A stretch of DNA of 64,000 bases from the NCBI RefSeq assembly GCF_035582795.1, contig NC_134373.1, positions 30,970,501-31,034,500 of the forward strand. Direction: 5' to 3'. Position numbers and translations under genes: made by a program. This DNA is from Mycteria americana (Eukaryota; Chordata; Aves; Ciconiiformes; Ciconiidae). The notes beneath the pieces were generated by a model. The model searched no databases. It was not told the origin of the DNA and saw only the letters and a list, made by a program, of their open reading frames with translations. Shown piece after piece: positions 26,001 through 38,000 of the stretch (positions are counted from its first letter, which is position 1; each line of letters opens with the position of its first letter).

Positions 26001-29000
26001 AAACACTAACCATGAATTAAGATCAAATCTCTTGGAGAGCACCTGCAGCCCCTCAAACCACAAAACCCATTTGTTGCCCTCCTATAACTTGAACAGTTAC
26101 AACTCCATCCAATTCATTTGAGTTTGGGGTTTTTTGGTGTGTGCAAGAGTACTAGTGCTGCCAAAGAGAGGAGAAAGTGATATCTCATGCTTATGACAGA
26201 GCCAGACACTAGAGCAGCACAGAATGCCACGGAACTCGCCTGTGTTTAGCTCTTCAGTACCCTGCTGCACAAAGCTCTTAACTTGCTTATATCAGGCTTT
26301 CAGATAGCTTTGAAGACTGGTAACAGGTTGGTCCAATAGACAGTATCCAAAACACGGAATAAGCTCTAAAGAAACACACAACACAAACTTCAACCCCACA
26401 TAGGTTGATGAAAATGAAGAAACTGAGCAAAGAGCAACATGAAGTGTACAGAATTACATAGCAGGGTAAAGCCAAGGCTGTTCTGCACAAGACTGCCACA
26501 AACATCAACCCTTCATCAAGGAAGGAAACAAACCCCTTTCCTCAGTCAGGCTGCTTATAATTTACTAAAATCACAGTCTGAACAAATTAATAGACAAAAC
26601 CAGTCTATTTTATTCACTCAGCTGAGAGACCTTTATATACTTGCCAGCATTTTTTTTTAATGCACTGGCAAGCGCTGTTCGAAGGTGCACTGTCAGAATC
26701 CAGGAGGGAGCTTCAATTACAATTGCCAGCGGAGGAGGCATTAACAGCAGCAAGCCCGATCCAGAGGCACACTGAGAGTTCCAGCCCTAGTCTAGGCAAG
26801 GCCCAAGATAATGAGAGACTCAGGGTGACACGAGCCAGATCCAAAGTCATCTGAGGCCAGAAGGGTACCCATAATGGCAGTCCACAAGCTTCAAAGCCAC
26901 AGTACTCTCACAAAAATCTGCCTGTGTGTTGAAATGGGCAGGTGCATGCAGATGAGGTCATTACTTTATCCATCTGAACATTTCATGTCCAGCCTCTTTC
27001 ACACTTCTTATAACACAGCATGACCTGCCCCTAACACAAAGGATGTTGAGGGCAAGATCTAACTCCTCATGTTGTAACTCATTATAGAAGCAGTCAGACT
27101 TGCTGTCAGCTCTCATCCTCTAACAACCAACAGCCCTGACCAAACTGCCTGATGGATAGGCATAGCCTGAGGGATTGACTAACACACGGGAGAAACAGAT
27201 AAATCATTTCAGTTTGAGTTTTGCTGTTTAAATATCTGGTTTTCATAATACTTAAGTTGTAGCTCAGATTTAAGATTCCTACAGAACTTCAAAGATGACT
27301 GGAGGACTAGCTCATTCGATTGTAGGCGCTCTCGGCAATTATCCCTCTAGGGAACATCACATGAACTAGAGAAACATTTCCAACTCACAAGCATGCTGCT
27401 GTCTCACTTCTAGCACTGTATGTTATCAGCCAAGTGAAGGAAGGCCAAGGTGTTTAACTTCATGGCATTTTTTTTCTTGAAACAGAAACTTTTGAAGCTG
27501 TCTGATCGATTTCAAGGACTTCACAGGAATGTTGCAGGCATCAGTGTGGAAAAAAATTCCATTTATGTTGGCAGCAATTTTTTAAAAAATGAGACAAGTG
27601 TGACTATGAAATACAGAGAGGATCACCCATGGTGACAGAGTTAGTTATTACTCTGTCCCTTTTGTAACTTCCAGGCTTCAGTCCCACTAACTGACAGGGT
27701 TCAACAGAGAAAACAAGGAAAAGCTGGACTTTGCCAAGCCCAGGACTGCAGCACCCAGCCTTGTTCCACCCAGCAAGCTACACTGCCATGATACGGAAGA
27801 CTCTGAACATGACAGTACTGTGGTTCCATCCTGCATGCGGTGTAGTCCTTTGCTCCAGGCTCTAGCGAAAGCTCACCACTATTGGAAGTTCTCAAACATA
27901 TCCAGCTGCAGCCCACTCTCCAGTTGCAGCCTCTCTTAAATCCAGTTCAGAATCCCACACAGAAGCAAACACTCGCACTTCTAATGCCTTTGCAAGATCT
28001 AATTTGGGAACTACTGATCTAAATGCTGCATTTGCATCATCAGGTATCAAGCCACAATACTTTGGTTTGTCTTCAACAGCAACCAGGTGGCATCAAGAGG
28101 AACATGCGACAGAGATGCAACTGCTCAAAAGATGCAGAGAAACAGTCTGCAATACTAAGCAGCAAAATGGACTCCAGTGTATTTGCCAGAGATGCTGGCA
28201 CAAGCACTGGGAGAGGAGACCTCATCTCTGCCCTACCAACACCGGCTCGGCACTTCTTTGCTTAACCCTTGTCTCCTTTACTAAATGCTGACTTATGAAG
28301 TAAGTCTGCAAGGGACAGAGAGATCTACTGGTCAGAACAACCCTCACACCTGGGAAGTGTCTGCTCCACTCCACCACAGGCTTCCCATACAACCTTGAGC
28401 TTGTCACCCTGCCTCAGTTTCCCACCTTTCTCAAGGAGCTGTGCAGGGGGGTGGGGAAGGGGGCAGCTTTCCCTTCCTCAGATATCTTAAGACACATACA
28501 TTGAAAATACCTCAAGCATAGCCCACACAGGCCTGTATAAACATGCTGACAAATAACTACATTTTATTTACTCAGACCCAGCATCTCTCCGAAGCATTTT
28601 TGCAGGATTTGTCTAATGATCGAACCACCTCTTTGTACAGGTGCAAACTCCCAGTCCTCTTCCAACTTGCATTAAAGACTTTGATAGAAATAAATGAAGT
28701 AAAACATGACACGTGCACAAAGGGACAAAGTACAAGAGCTGAATCCACCCAAATCACAAGATGGTTTTAAAAATACAGCAGCCTCAAGATGTTATCATAA
28801 TCCCGCACTGCCGAGCGAACGCAACACAGCTGCACTTCACCTCCTTCGCTAAACAAGCGCTTGCACCAGCGGGGACCCTCGCACAAGGCCTCTGCCCCCC
28901 GACGGCCCGAGCACCGCCGCCTCTCCCGCCGCAGAGCTGGCCCCGCGCTGCTGCTCCCGCTCCCGCACAGCCGGTGCTCGGCGGCCCCGCTCCCGCCGGG

Positions 29001-29483
29001 CGGCGCGGCCTCAGGCTGTGCCCGCAGAGGAGCCCGCACCGCTGCTGCACCCTGCGGGAGCCGGGGCCGGCCGCCCCCGCGGCTCGCTGACCCCCACAGC
29101 CTCAGCGGCTCCTGCGGGCTGCCCGCGCCCAGCGGCCCCCAGGGGCGGGGAGGACGAGGGGCGCCTCCGCGCCAGCCGTTAGGCCCCAGCAGCCCCCGCA
29201 ACCCCCGGCTCCCGCTGCGGCCGTTACGCCGCCAGACCGCCCTCCGCCTGCCCTGCAACAAACCACACCGCTCGGCGACCCGGGGCTGCGCTCCGGCCCG
29301 GTGCTGCGGTCGGGACGGCCCCGGCGGCGCCCACCCCGCCCCGCTCCCCTCCCCTCACGGCCGCGCTCCCCGCCGTCACCCAGCGGCGGCACCACACAAA
29401 GCCCCCGGCCGCGCTTACTTCCCTCCCCCCACCCCCGGCGCAGCGGCCCTCCCCGCCCGGCGCGGTGCCGGCGCAGGCGTTAC
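17048..29483 (-). other. CLASP1: CLASP1 intron 1
   Basis: About 12.4 kb between the non-coding first exon and exon 2, bounded on the minus strand by GTAACG at 29,483 downward and TTTCAG at 17,048. The plus strand is A/C-rich, consistent with minus-strand transcription. It contains an A20 run at 20,034-20,053. I recognise no gene, RNA gene or CR1 copy in it. The part nearest the promoter (about 28,800-29,483) belongs to the CpG island. Confidence 0.75.
20034..20053. repeat. A20 homopolymer
   Basis: Run of 20 A on the plus strand in CLASP1 intron 1, followed by an A-rich purine stretch to about 20,068. On the gene's sense strand this is a T-run. No associated retroposed sequence was recognised. 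Confidence 0.8.
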
Positions 29484-29932
29484 CTGTCGGGCACGGCGCG
29501 GGAGGCGGCGGCGGGGCGGGGGCCGGACGGCGCTCAGTGCCGGCGGCGGCGCCCGCTGCCCTGCATGGCTGCGCCCGCCCCGCTGCCACGGGAAGAATGG
29601 GAGCCAGCGCGCACGCGCCACCCGCACCCTCTCCACGCCGGCGCGTCACCGCCCCGCGCCTCTAGAAGGCTCCCGGGCCAGCAGCACGCATGCGCGCAGG
29701 GGTGCGCGTACACACTCCTCCCCACCACGTACCACAGAGTGCGGGGCGAAGGCTAGAGAAAACGCGCCTCCCGCCGTTCTCTATGGTAGCTGGGGGGAAG
29801 CCCCCCAGCACGGCGGCGGTGAGGTCAGTGTGCGCAGTGCGCACGCGCAAGAGCGGCACCTCCCCGCCACGCCCGCCGCGGCCGTTACGGGCGGGCTCGG
29901 TCGCCATGGCGACGCCGCCCGCGCGGCGGGAG
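28800..29932 (-). promoter_or_regulatory. CLASP1: CLASP1 CpG-island promoter
   Basis: CpG density and G+C rise sharply at about 28,800 and drop abruptly at 29,932, where a CR1 begins. The island contains the exon 1 donor (29,484). Possible NRF1-type sites are seen, such as GCATGCGC at 29,688-29,695 and TGCGCAGTGCGCAC at 29,831-29,844. A perfect 14-bp palindrome resembling an RFX X-box, GTCGCCATGGCGAC, is at 29,900-29,913. There is no clear TATA box, so dispersed initiation is expected. The transcription start itself cannot be fixed from sequence; it is inferred to be about 29,550-29,900. Confidence 0.8.
29484..29700 (-). other. CLASP1: CLASP1 non-coding exon 1 (3' end defined, 5' end uncertain)
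   Basis: On the minus strand the sequence GCCCGACAG/GTAACG places a strong splice donor with the last exon base at 29,484, inside the CpG island and 12.4 kb upstream of the coding exon. No ATG-initiated CLASP1-like frame is seen here, so the exon is taken as 5'UTR. The upstream limit given is nominal. The position relative to exon 2 matches the usual CLASP1 layout of a non-coding first exon, which is established only by analogy. Confidence 0.55.
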
Positions 29933-32060
29933 TCACAGAATCGTATAGGTTGGAAAAGACCTTTAAGATCATCGAGTCCAACCGTAAACCTAACACTACC
30001 AAGACCACCACTACACCATGTCCCTAAGCACCTCATCCAAACGTCCTTTAAATACCTCCAGGGAAGGCGACTCAACCACTTCCCTGGGCACCCCCTTCCA
30101 ATGCTGGACAACCCTTTCAGTGAAGTAAAATTTCCTAATATCCAGTCTAAACCTCCCCTGGTGCAACTTGAGGCCATTTCCTCTCGTCCTATCACTTGTT
30201 ACCTGGGAGAAGAGACTGACCCCCACCTCTCTACAACCTCCTTTCAGGTAGTTGTAGAGAGTGATAAGGTCTCCCCTCAGCCTCCTTTTCTCCAGGCTAA
30301 ACAACCCCAGTTCCCTCAGCCGCTCCTCATCAGACTTGTGCTCCAGACCCTTCCCCAGCTTCGTTGCCCTTCTCTGGACACGCTCCAGCACCTCAATGTC
30401 TCTCTTGTAGTGGGGGGCCCAAAACTGAACACAGCATTCGAGGTGCGGCCTCACCAGTGCCGAGTACAGGGAGACAATCACTGCCCTAGTCCTGCTGGCC
30501 ACACTATTTCTGATACAAGCCAGGATGCCATTGGCTTTTTTGGCCACCTGGGCACACTGCTGGCTCATATTCAGCCGGCTGTCAACCAACACCCTCAGGT
30601 CCTTCTCTGCCAGGCAGCTTTCCAGCCACTCTTCCCCAAGCCTGTAGCGTTGCATGGGGTTGCTGTGGCCCAAGTGCAGGACCTTGCACTTGGCCTTGTT
30701 GAACCTCATACAATTGGCCCCAGCCCATCGATCCAGCCTGTCCAGGTCCCTCTGCAGAGCCTTCCTCCCCTCAAGCAGATCAACACTCCCACACAACTTG
30801 GTGTCGTCTGCAAACTTACTGAGGGCGCACTCAATCCCTTCGTCCAGATCATTGATAACGATATTAAACAGGACTGGCCCCAACACAGAGCCCTGGGGAA
30901 CACCGCTTGTGACCGGCCACCAACTGGAGTAAACTCCATTCACCACCACTCTTTGGGCCCGGCCATCCAGCCAGTTCTTTACCCAGCGAAGAGTACACCC
31001 GTCCAAGCCATGAGCAGCCAGTTTCTCCAGGAGAATGCTGTGGGAAACCGTGTCAAAGGCTTTACTGAAGTCTAGATAGACAACATCCACAGCCTTTCCC
31101 TCATCCACTAGGCGGGTCACCTTGTTGTAGAAGGAGATCAGGTTGGTCAAGCAGGACCTGCCTTTCCTGAACCCATGCTGGCTGGGCTTGATCCCTTGGT
31201 TATTCTCTACATGCCGTCTGATGGCACTCAGGATGATCTGCTCCATCAGCTTCCCCGGCACCGAGGTCAGGCTGACAGGCCTGTAGTTCCCCAGGTCCTC
31301 CTTCCGGCCCTGCTTGAAGATGGGTGTCACATTTGCTAATCTCCAGTCAGCAGGGACCTCCCCAGCTGGCCAGGACTGCTGGTAAATGATGGAAAGGGGC
31401 TTGGTGAGCACACCTGCCAGCTCCTTCAGTACCCTTGGGTGGATCTCATCAGGCCCCACAGACTTGTGAGTGTCTAAGTGGTGCAGCAGGTCACTCACCA
31501 TTTCCCCCTGGATCATGGGGGCTCCATTCTGGTCCCCGTCCCTATCTTCCAACTCCAGGGGCTGGGTACCCAGAGAACAATTGGCCCTGCTATTAAAGAC
31601 TGAGGCAAAGAAGGCATTAAGTACCTCAGCCTTTTCCTCATCCTTGGTCACTGTGTTCCCTCCCCCGTCTACTAAGGGCTGGAGATTCTCCTTAGCTCTC
31701 CTTTTGCTGCTAATGTATTTGAAGAAGTGGTTTTTGTTGTCTTTTATAGCAGCAGCCAGATTGAGCTCTAGCTCAGCTTTGGCCCTTCTAATTTTCTCCC
31801 TGCACAGCCTTGCTACACCTTTGTAGTCCTCCTGAGTTGCCTGCCCCTTCTTCCAGAGGTCATAGACTCTCCTCTTTTTCCTGAGTTCGAGCCAGAGCTC
31901 TCTAGACAGCCAGGCCGGTCTTCTTCCCCGCCGGCTTGTCTTTCGGCACCTGGGGACAGCCCGCTCTTGTGCCGCTCTTGAGTCACTGGGGCTGACAGGG
32001 CCGCCGGGCAGTTTGCTGTGAGAAGGCAGACGAACATTTTTCCAGGCGTAGGGGGGGTAA
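29933..32060 (-). mobile_element. CR1 LINE, 5'-truncated, little-decayed copy
   Basis: The minus strand holds the last 2.1 kb of a CR1 non-LTR retrotransposon (full length is about 4.5 kb). The 3' end is diagnostic: on the plus strand it starts TCACAGAATCG at 29,933, the complement of the single terminal ATTCTGTGA unit, followed by the conserved 3'UTR of about 78 nt. Upstream lies the reverse-transcriptase ORF. The endonuclease domain and 5'UTR are missing, the usual result of incomplete reverse transcription. The 5' junction is blurred at about 32,000-32,060. It lies on the same strand as CLASP1, just upstream of its CpG island. The copy at 44,970 is very similar over the shared part. Confidence 0.93.
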
Positions 32061-32068
32061 GGGGAGGC
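30011..32068 (-). pseudogene. CR1 ORF2 remnant: reverse transcriptase, endonuclease domain lost
   Basis: A single open frame of 685 codons runs on the minus strand from just after an in-frame TGA at 32,071-32,069 to the normal CR1 stop at 30,011-30,013. No authentic start codon remains. Numbering from the GTG codon at 31,651, RT motif A (LDFSKAFD) is at residues 193-200, motif B ([10 protein letters not shown]) at 250-259 and the catalytic FADD at 280-283. The CR1 C-terminal domain follows to the end. The core motifs look intact and no stop or frameshift interrupts the frame. Loss of the N-terminal apurinic-type endonuclease and promoter means it should not mobilise on its own. Expression is not implied. 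Confidence 0.9.
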
Positions 32069-35000
32069 TCAAAAACCGAGTCCCGACTGATGCGCCTCAG
32101 CAGAAGGCTTCAAGGAGTACAGTGCTCCTGGCTGGAGGGCCCAACTTGTGAGAAGGTTAAATGTTCCGAGAGGAATTCCTGATATTGGGCAGAGAGAGCT
32201 TGGGGGCTGAGCGCTGTCGTGTGGAAAGAAGCCTGAAGCTCCGTGTCAGTGCATAGCCCCCCCCCTTTAATGATTCCCTATTGAGGAAGAGTGTTTTGTG
32301 CACTCTTAGTTAAAAAGCTGCATTGAAAAGCAACTAATTCTTTCTCTTAAATGGAATGAGTTGCCGTGCTCCTACCATATGACCGAGGTGAAAATAGGAA
32401 ACAAACGCTCTGTGCATAGGCTCTTTACCAAGACATGTCTGACCATCTTCTTCCCCAGGCTTATGACTGCTTCTCTCGTGTTGGTTGTCAGGAACCTTCA
32501 TTTCACCTCAAACACCCCCAGCTGTCCTCACGCTCTGCGCTGCAGAAAGCAGTTGACCTCCATAAGGTGGTGTAACTGCAGTTTCCAGCAAGTATGTAGT
32601 CTGAGCCATCAAAACAGTTCATATGGAAGAACTGTATGTAGAAGAAATGGTTCCTTTTCAGTCTTGAAATTTTCCTTCTTGAAATAATAATGCCTTTTTT
32701 CATGGCTCACAGTTTTGGCACAGGAATGGCTTTTGGCAAGCACCCTCCAAATAATACTAAATTTGCTAATTTGTTCTTTCCCACCATCAGGTTCCAGAGC
32801 AATACATAACTGCTGCTTTGCATGAAGGAATCAGCATACGTTGAATGTGAAAAGTGGAACAGGCTGCACAGATGTCAAGAGAAAGCTGGGGATATTAGTG
32901 CTTAAAAGGATGTGTAAACTGCAAGAAGGTGATTACAAAACAGCTTTAGAAATTACCTTGGTTCTCACCCCTCAGGCAGCAGCTAATCTCATGAGAGCCC
33001 TAACTGGCTAAGTACTACCCACAGCAGAGGCACAGTGGCTCTGCTTCACCTACCTTGGCTTTCCAGTCCCCACATTACTACCCGTGTGCTCTCAGAGAAG
33101 GGTCAGCCCCTGTGCTGCGTGCTCTCCCTCCCCAGCTGAGCAGTTCTGCAACCAGGACTCCAGTCGTTTGCCCTTCTCTCGTTTTGCAGTCTCCTAACAG
33201 CAGCTGATGACAGGGTAGGATCGTTGGTACATTAATAAAACACCGATCGTTCCAGTTCAGCTGAATCTGTTAGAACTATAGGCAAAAGTTTTCTTGAAGA
33301 CTCTAGATAGTTCCCCCATGTTACCTAAAATACTATCACATTCCATTTTGAGCAAGAAAATGAGATAAAAATTGATCAAATAGTTCTAAGTTAACTGAAT
33401 TATGATAAGCAATATTTCATTTAGCTTTAGTAAGAAATCAGTATTTGTGTATCACACATCTCCTGTGAATTCATTCTCTTCAGTATTAGAATAAAGAGGC
33501 CTTTGCCTTGGAAATCTCTCAATACTGCCTTCTGATATAATTGGGTATTTGGCCTTTTTTTCATAGATTCTTACTTCTGGCAATTTTAGGGTCACTGTTT
33601 GGCAGTCTAAAGCTTCATAAAGAAATGCTGAGAGATGCAGTTGGCTTGGGTTTTAAGTACTTTTCCCCCCCCTCGTAAATAAAACTTGCACAGAAAATAT
33701 AATTTTTCTTTTCTCTTTTGTTGCAAGACTTCAGGTGACAACTGCATGAAACTTCAAAGCTTCCTCACTGTGAAATTAGCAGACAGACTGCGGACACAGT
33801 CTTTATGTACTTCCTTCACATTTTTGTTATAAAACATGTAGAGTCTCTGCACAGAAATAAATTTCTCTGTCATTTAATCAGCTCTAATGTTTTGGTTTTT
33901 TCCTGTTATTACATGACTATTTCCTTGGCTCCCTGCAGAGACTTTTATAACAGTTTATGCCTATATTTTTAAGATAACCAAATTGTTCCATGAGCAGCAG
34001 CACTAATGATGCCTGGTTTCCTACAGATCTGTGTTCTTTGTCCCTCTAATCCGCCCTGCTATCTCAGCAGCCCTACCTTCTTTTGTGTGTCCTGTGACGC
34101 TCCCCTCCAAGGAGACAACAGGCAGCATAAGGTGCATTAGTCCAGGGCTGGATATGTGTGCAGATCGACTGGCAGGCTGCTGCCAAAGGAACCACACCAT
34201 GCCAGAGCTCCCTCCTGCCTTTCCGTGAGGCTGGCAATGATTATTTCTCTCCTCCAGTTCTCATGAAACTTGAGATTCTTTCCTCCTCCCTAAATGTTGA
34301 GAAGGAGGGTGCTAGCCTGACAGCTGAATAGAAGCAGACAGACAGGCTGATCACATAAGCCTCATTTTCATTAGGAAAAGTCTAAAACGCATTGTAACCT
34401 GCAGGTTTTCTTCAAACTTTTAAAAAGTAGGCAGCGAAGGCACTGTTCTGATTCTTGCCCTTCAGGTTTCTTAAAATTAATCAATACTGCATATGGTATT
34501 GCACTGTATCACACACTATATCGCACCCTTCATCCTACTTTCTCTCATAGAACACTGTCCTTTCATGGATTTTTTTGTTTAGCTTTCTTTTTAGAGTCTC
34601 ACAGCATCTCAGTATTCTGTAATTCTGCTCAGAGGAGGCTCCTCTTGATTACGCGGTGCAGACCATCAGCTTTCACAAGGACTCCAATCTGCAGTAGTTC
34701 CAGCACTGTCTATGACAGACCTGTGCGTCCATTGCCTGTGGCAGTTCACAATGGAAACCCACCACGAAGGCACGTTGGGATACCCCAAGGGCAACCAGAT
34801 CTAAGTTTCCAGATGGAATCCAATCGGCATGGATACCTCAGCTGCCCAAAGTTATGTTAGGTAACAACTTTGTATTTCTAACCAGTCCTTGGGGATTCAT
34901 CCTGGGGTGCAGAAAGGACTCTCTAAATGAAGGAAAATGGAGGAGCTGCTACCATCACATGCGAGTGCTTGACAAGGACTTTACTACTGGTGGTTTAACA

Positions 35001-38000
35001 GCAAGCATTTGGCATTACCCTTATAAATAATGTACCTAAATAAAGGTACTTCTTACTATGCTCTCATTTCTGAAAGATCTGCATTTCCTTACCAGTCTCG
35101 CACGTGGATCTCCAGCACAGGCAGGACTAGAGCAGCAGAAAGGCAGGAACACCTGTCTCCTGAGAGGACACCGTTCCCAGTGAAGCAGCACGTGGCTCTC
35201 TAATCAGTCCACCTGCGAAGTACACTGTTCCCCGCTTGTTGAGAAAGGTCTGGTTCATCATGAGTAGGAGGTGTGTGCCTATACACGCGCAAAATAAAGC
35301 ACAGTCCATTTGCAAGATGAAACAGGAGATCAGCTTATGGACATCAGCAGTGAGGGCACAGGAAGCTTTAAGGAACAGCAAAGTAAAGCCTGAAAGCTTT
35401 TTTAAAATAAAGGAATGTATGGATATTCTAGCTTTCATTTACCAACACTGCTCTTTCAAACAAAAACACATCAATAAAACAGAACTAGTGGGCAGCAGAG
35501 GGATGGATTGGGAGGGAGAGAGGCTCTATTTCAGTAGAAACACTGGCTATACCTGAGTGACCTGCTCTTCCCCTTTCCCTTAGAGCCCTTTTGCACAACG
35601 TCTGCTCAGGAATCTGAGGGCCAAGTGCTCCAAGGAGAAATGTATTCATCTGTGAATGACAGTATGATGATGTAGTTGCCCATGACAGCAGAGGTAGCAG
35701 CGTCAAAGCCTGGCTGTCCCTGGGTTGCTTCCCCAGAGTTGAGCACACTGCCGTGCAGACTTAGAAAGCCACATTTCCTTTATGTGCCGTCCCAACTTGA
35801 CTACTTGCATGGCTAAGGGGGAGAACAACTTCACCTGACTCGATGTAACACTGCAGCTCTCCCTTTGCCATCTCCTGGCACATCAATCTCCTGCACACGT
35901 CACCTCAATAGACATGTGCAGTGCTAAGGAGAGGGATGGATTGCTCCTGGCACAAAGATAAAGAACATGGGCCAACACGAGGTGAAGCCTAAGCACCCGG
36001 CTTCTGAGTGCTGTTGATCCCGCACTGGCACAGGCTCGCTGTGTGACTCACCGCCTTTACCCCTCGCTTACCTTACCTGTGAAACAGGGAACGAACTCCT
36101 TGTCCATGCTGCATGAGAACAAACACTTGAAACAGGGAAAGCACTAGCTACTTCAGATCAACATTAAGTTTAATAATTCCCCGTTCTTTCCTTTGCACGT
36201 GACCATTGTCAAAGCCCCAGATTCGAGCACTTTCAGCTCAGACAATATGTTCCTGCACTGCTATCTTTAATTGGCACTTCCCTGCCAAGCCTCAGCGTTT
36301 TGCATCGGGCTTCTTCCACGTGAGAGCTGCCACAAACAAAGCAGCCCGCTGACCCACTTATCTCCCACGTGAAGGCACATGAAGCCTCGCTTCGGTCACC
36401 AAACAGAAAAGAAAATGCGAGAGCAGAAGGTTTTGATTAAAGGGAAGCGAGCAAATGGCTTCAAGGCTCATCGTGTGCACATGGGCACATCAGTGTGTGT
36501 TCACTCCTTGCAGAAATTTGGCCACCCAGGGAGAAACATCACATACAAAGCAGGTAGCCCTGACACAGTGTGAATTGGGTTTGATTTGAGATTTCCCGTT
36601 AGCATGAAGGTCCTGTGAGCCACGCGACATCCCCACAGGCCTCTTCCTCTGACCTGGAGCGACTGCCTCCAGGGAGGCAGGGGACGGTTCATTCTCCCTG
36701 GCCAAAACATCAAGGAGGGTACCAATTAGCGTTAATTGTGGCGTTCCTTGTTTTGTGACTGGAGTCTGAGCTGAAACCCCCCAAAACTGAACACAGGCTA
36801 CTGGCAACAGCTTTCCACCATTTCTGACCCGAGCTAGATTTAATGCAGTAGCCTAGAAGAAGGTCTCTAGTCTCAACAAGGCACAGGCACTAGGTCTCAT
36901 GTTTGCATCGGAGACCGTATTTTTCCTGGCTGCCCTCAGGCCTCTGGGAAGAGACATTTACAGGTCAAACTGACAGGAGTCCTATTTTTGTCTTGCACTT
37001 AAATTTACATTAAACAACATTTCTGCCCCATTTCCTCTTCCCTCATAATTCCCCATTTACACTCTTCAGGTGGATTTACCTCTTCCTGTACTTGTTCTCT
37101 ATAGTCATCTGCTGGTGTTATTTTATCTTTTTCCACCACCCAAATACTTACAATTATGCTTATATCTCCTTTTTTATACTTTCACATCACACATGCACAT
37201 AACTTAGCAGCATGGATTCTTTTAATCTTTGAAAAACATTTCCTTTTTATCCTCACCCAAATATTAAGCCAACTGGAAAGTGACACATCAAGGTTAGGAA
37301 TGCAGTCTGCTCCTGACAAGGAAAAAATGCTGAGCTTTGCAAGAGAGGCTAAGTGGATTAAGATCCTTTTTAAAGATTAGGTCACCCTTCGCCCCAAGTG
37401 CAGATTTCTACCGAAATTAATGAAAGCTCTTACAAAATGCAATGGGAGGGCTGACACTGAACAGCAACACAGCAAACATATGCTGGCAGCCCACTCAAAG
37501 CCGATTGTCCAAATCACCGACTCCAAATGATTCTTAACAACCGACTGATTGAATCTATACTACGTATTAACACGGCAGGATTTCATCTTGTAAAATTATG
37601 AGCTGATGGGGAAAAAAAGCTGAGCTGGTAGTTCTCAGGATAAAAACTTGGGCTGTGATTCATCTGATGTGGCTGCATTGATATTACACCAATGGACAGG
37701 TTTGCCTTAGGAGAATCCGTACTGCCTCTGAAACTAGTCCGCTGCACTTGCATAGCTCCTGCCAGCCCAGCCACAAAGCTCTGGCAGCTCCAAAACTGGA
37801 GTTTGTTTTTCAGGATACAGTTCAATAGAATGCGCTTTAAGCATTGCCCAGCTGATAAACCACAAACATCATGTCTTTGTGTGGGATAGCTGAGGGAAAA
37901 GCCTTATAGATTTGTCTTACATTTCCTCTGCCCATTGCTTCTGGGCAGATGAACCCAGCCCTTCTAACAGGCAGACCTGCAAATGCAGCCCAGCACCTGA

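Noticed and set aside
26670-26690. GTTCGAA-like B-box, possible tRNA
   Set aside because: No A-box at the right spacing and no cloverleaf could be drawn.
28861-30027. 388-codon plus-strand ORF across the CLASP1 CpG island
   Set aside because: Very Ala/Arg/Pro/Gly-rich with no recognisable domain. Stops are rare in such G+C-rich DNA, and the frame runs from intron 1 through exon 1 and the promoter into the CR1.
29690-31075. 461-codon plus-strand ORF
   Set aside because: Mostly the antisense of the CR1 reverse-transcriptase frame. The same antisense pattern recurs on the minus strand of the second CR1 (45,342-45,986), so it is a by-product of CR1 codon composition.
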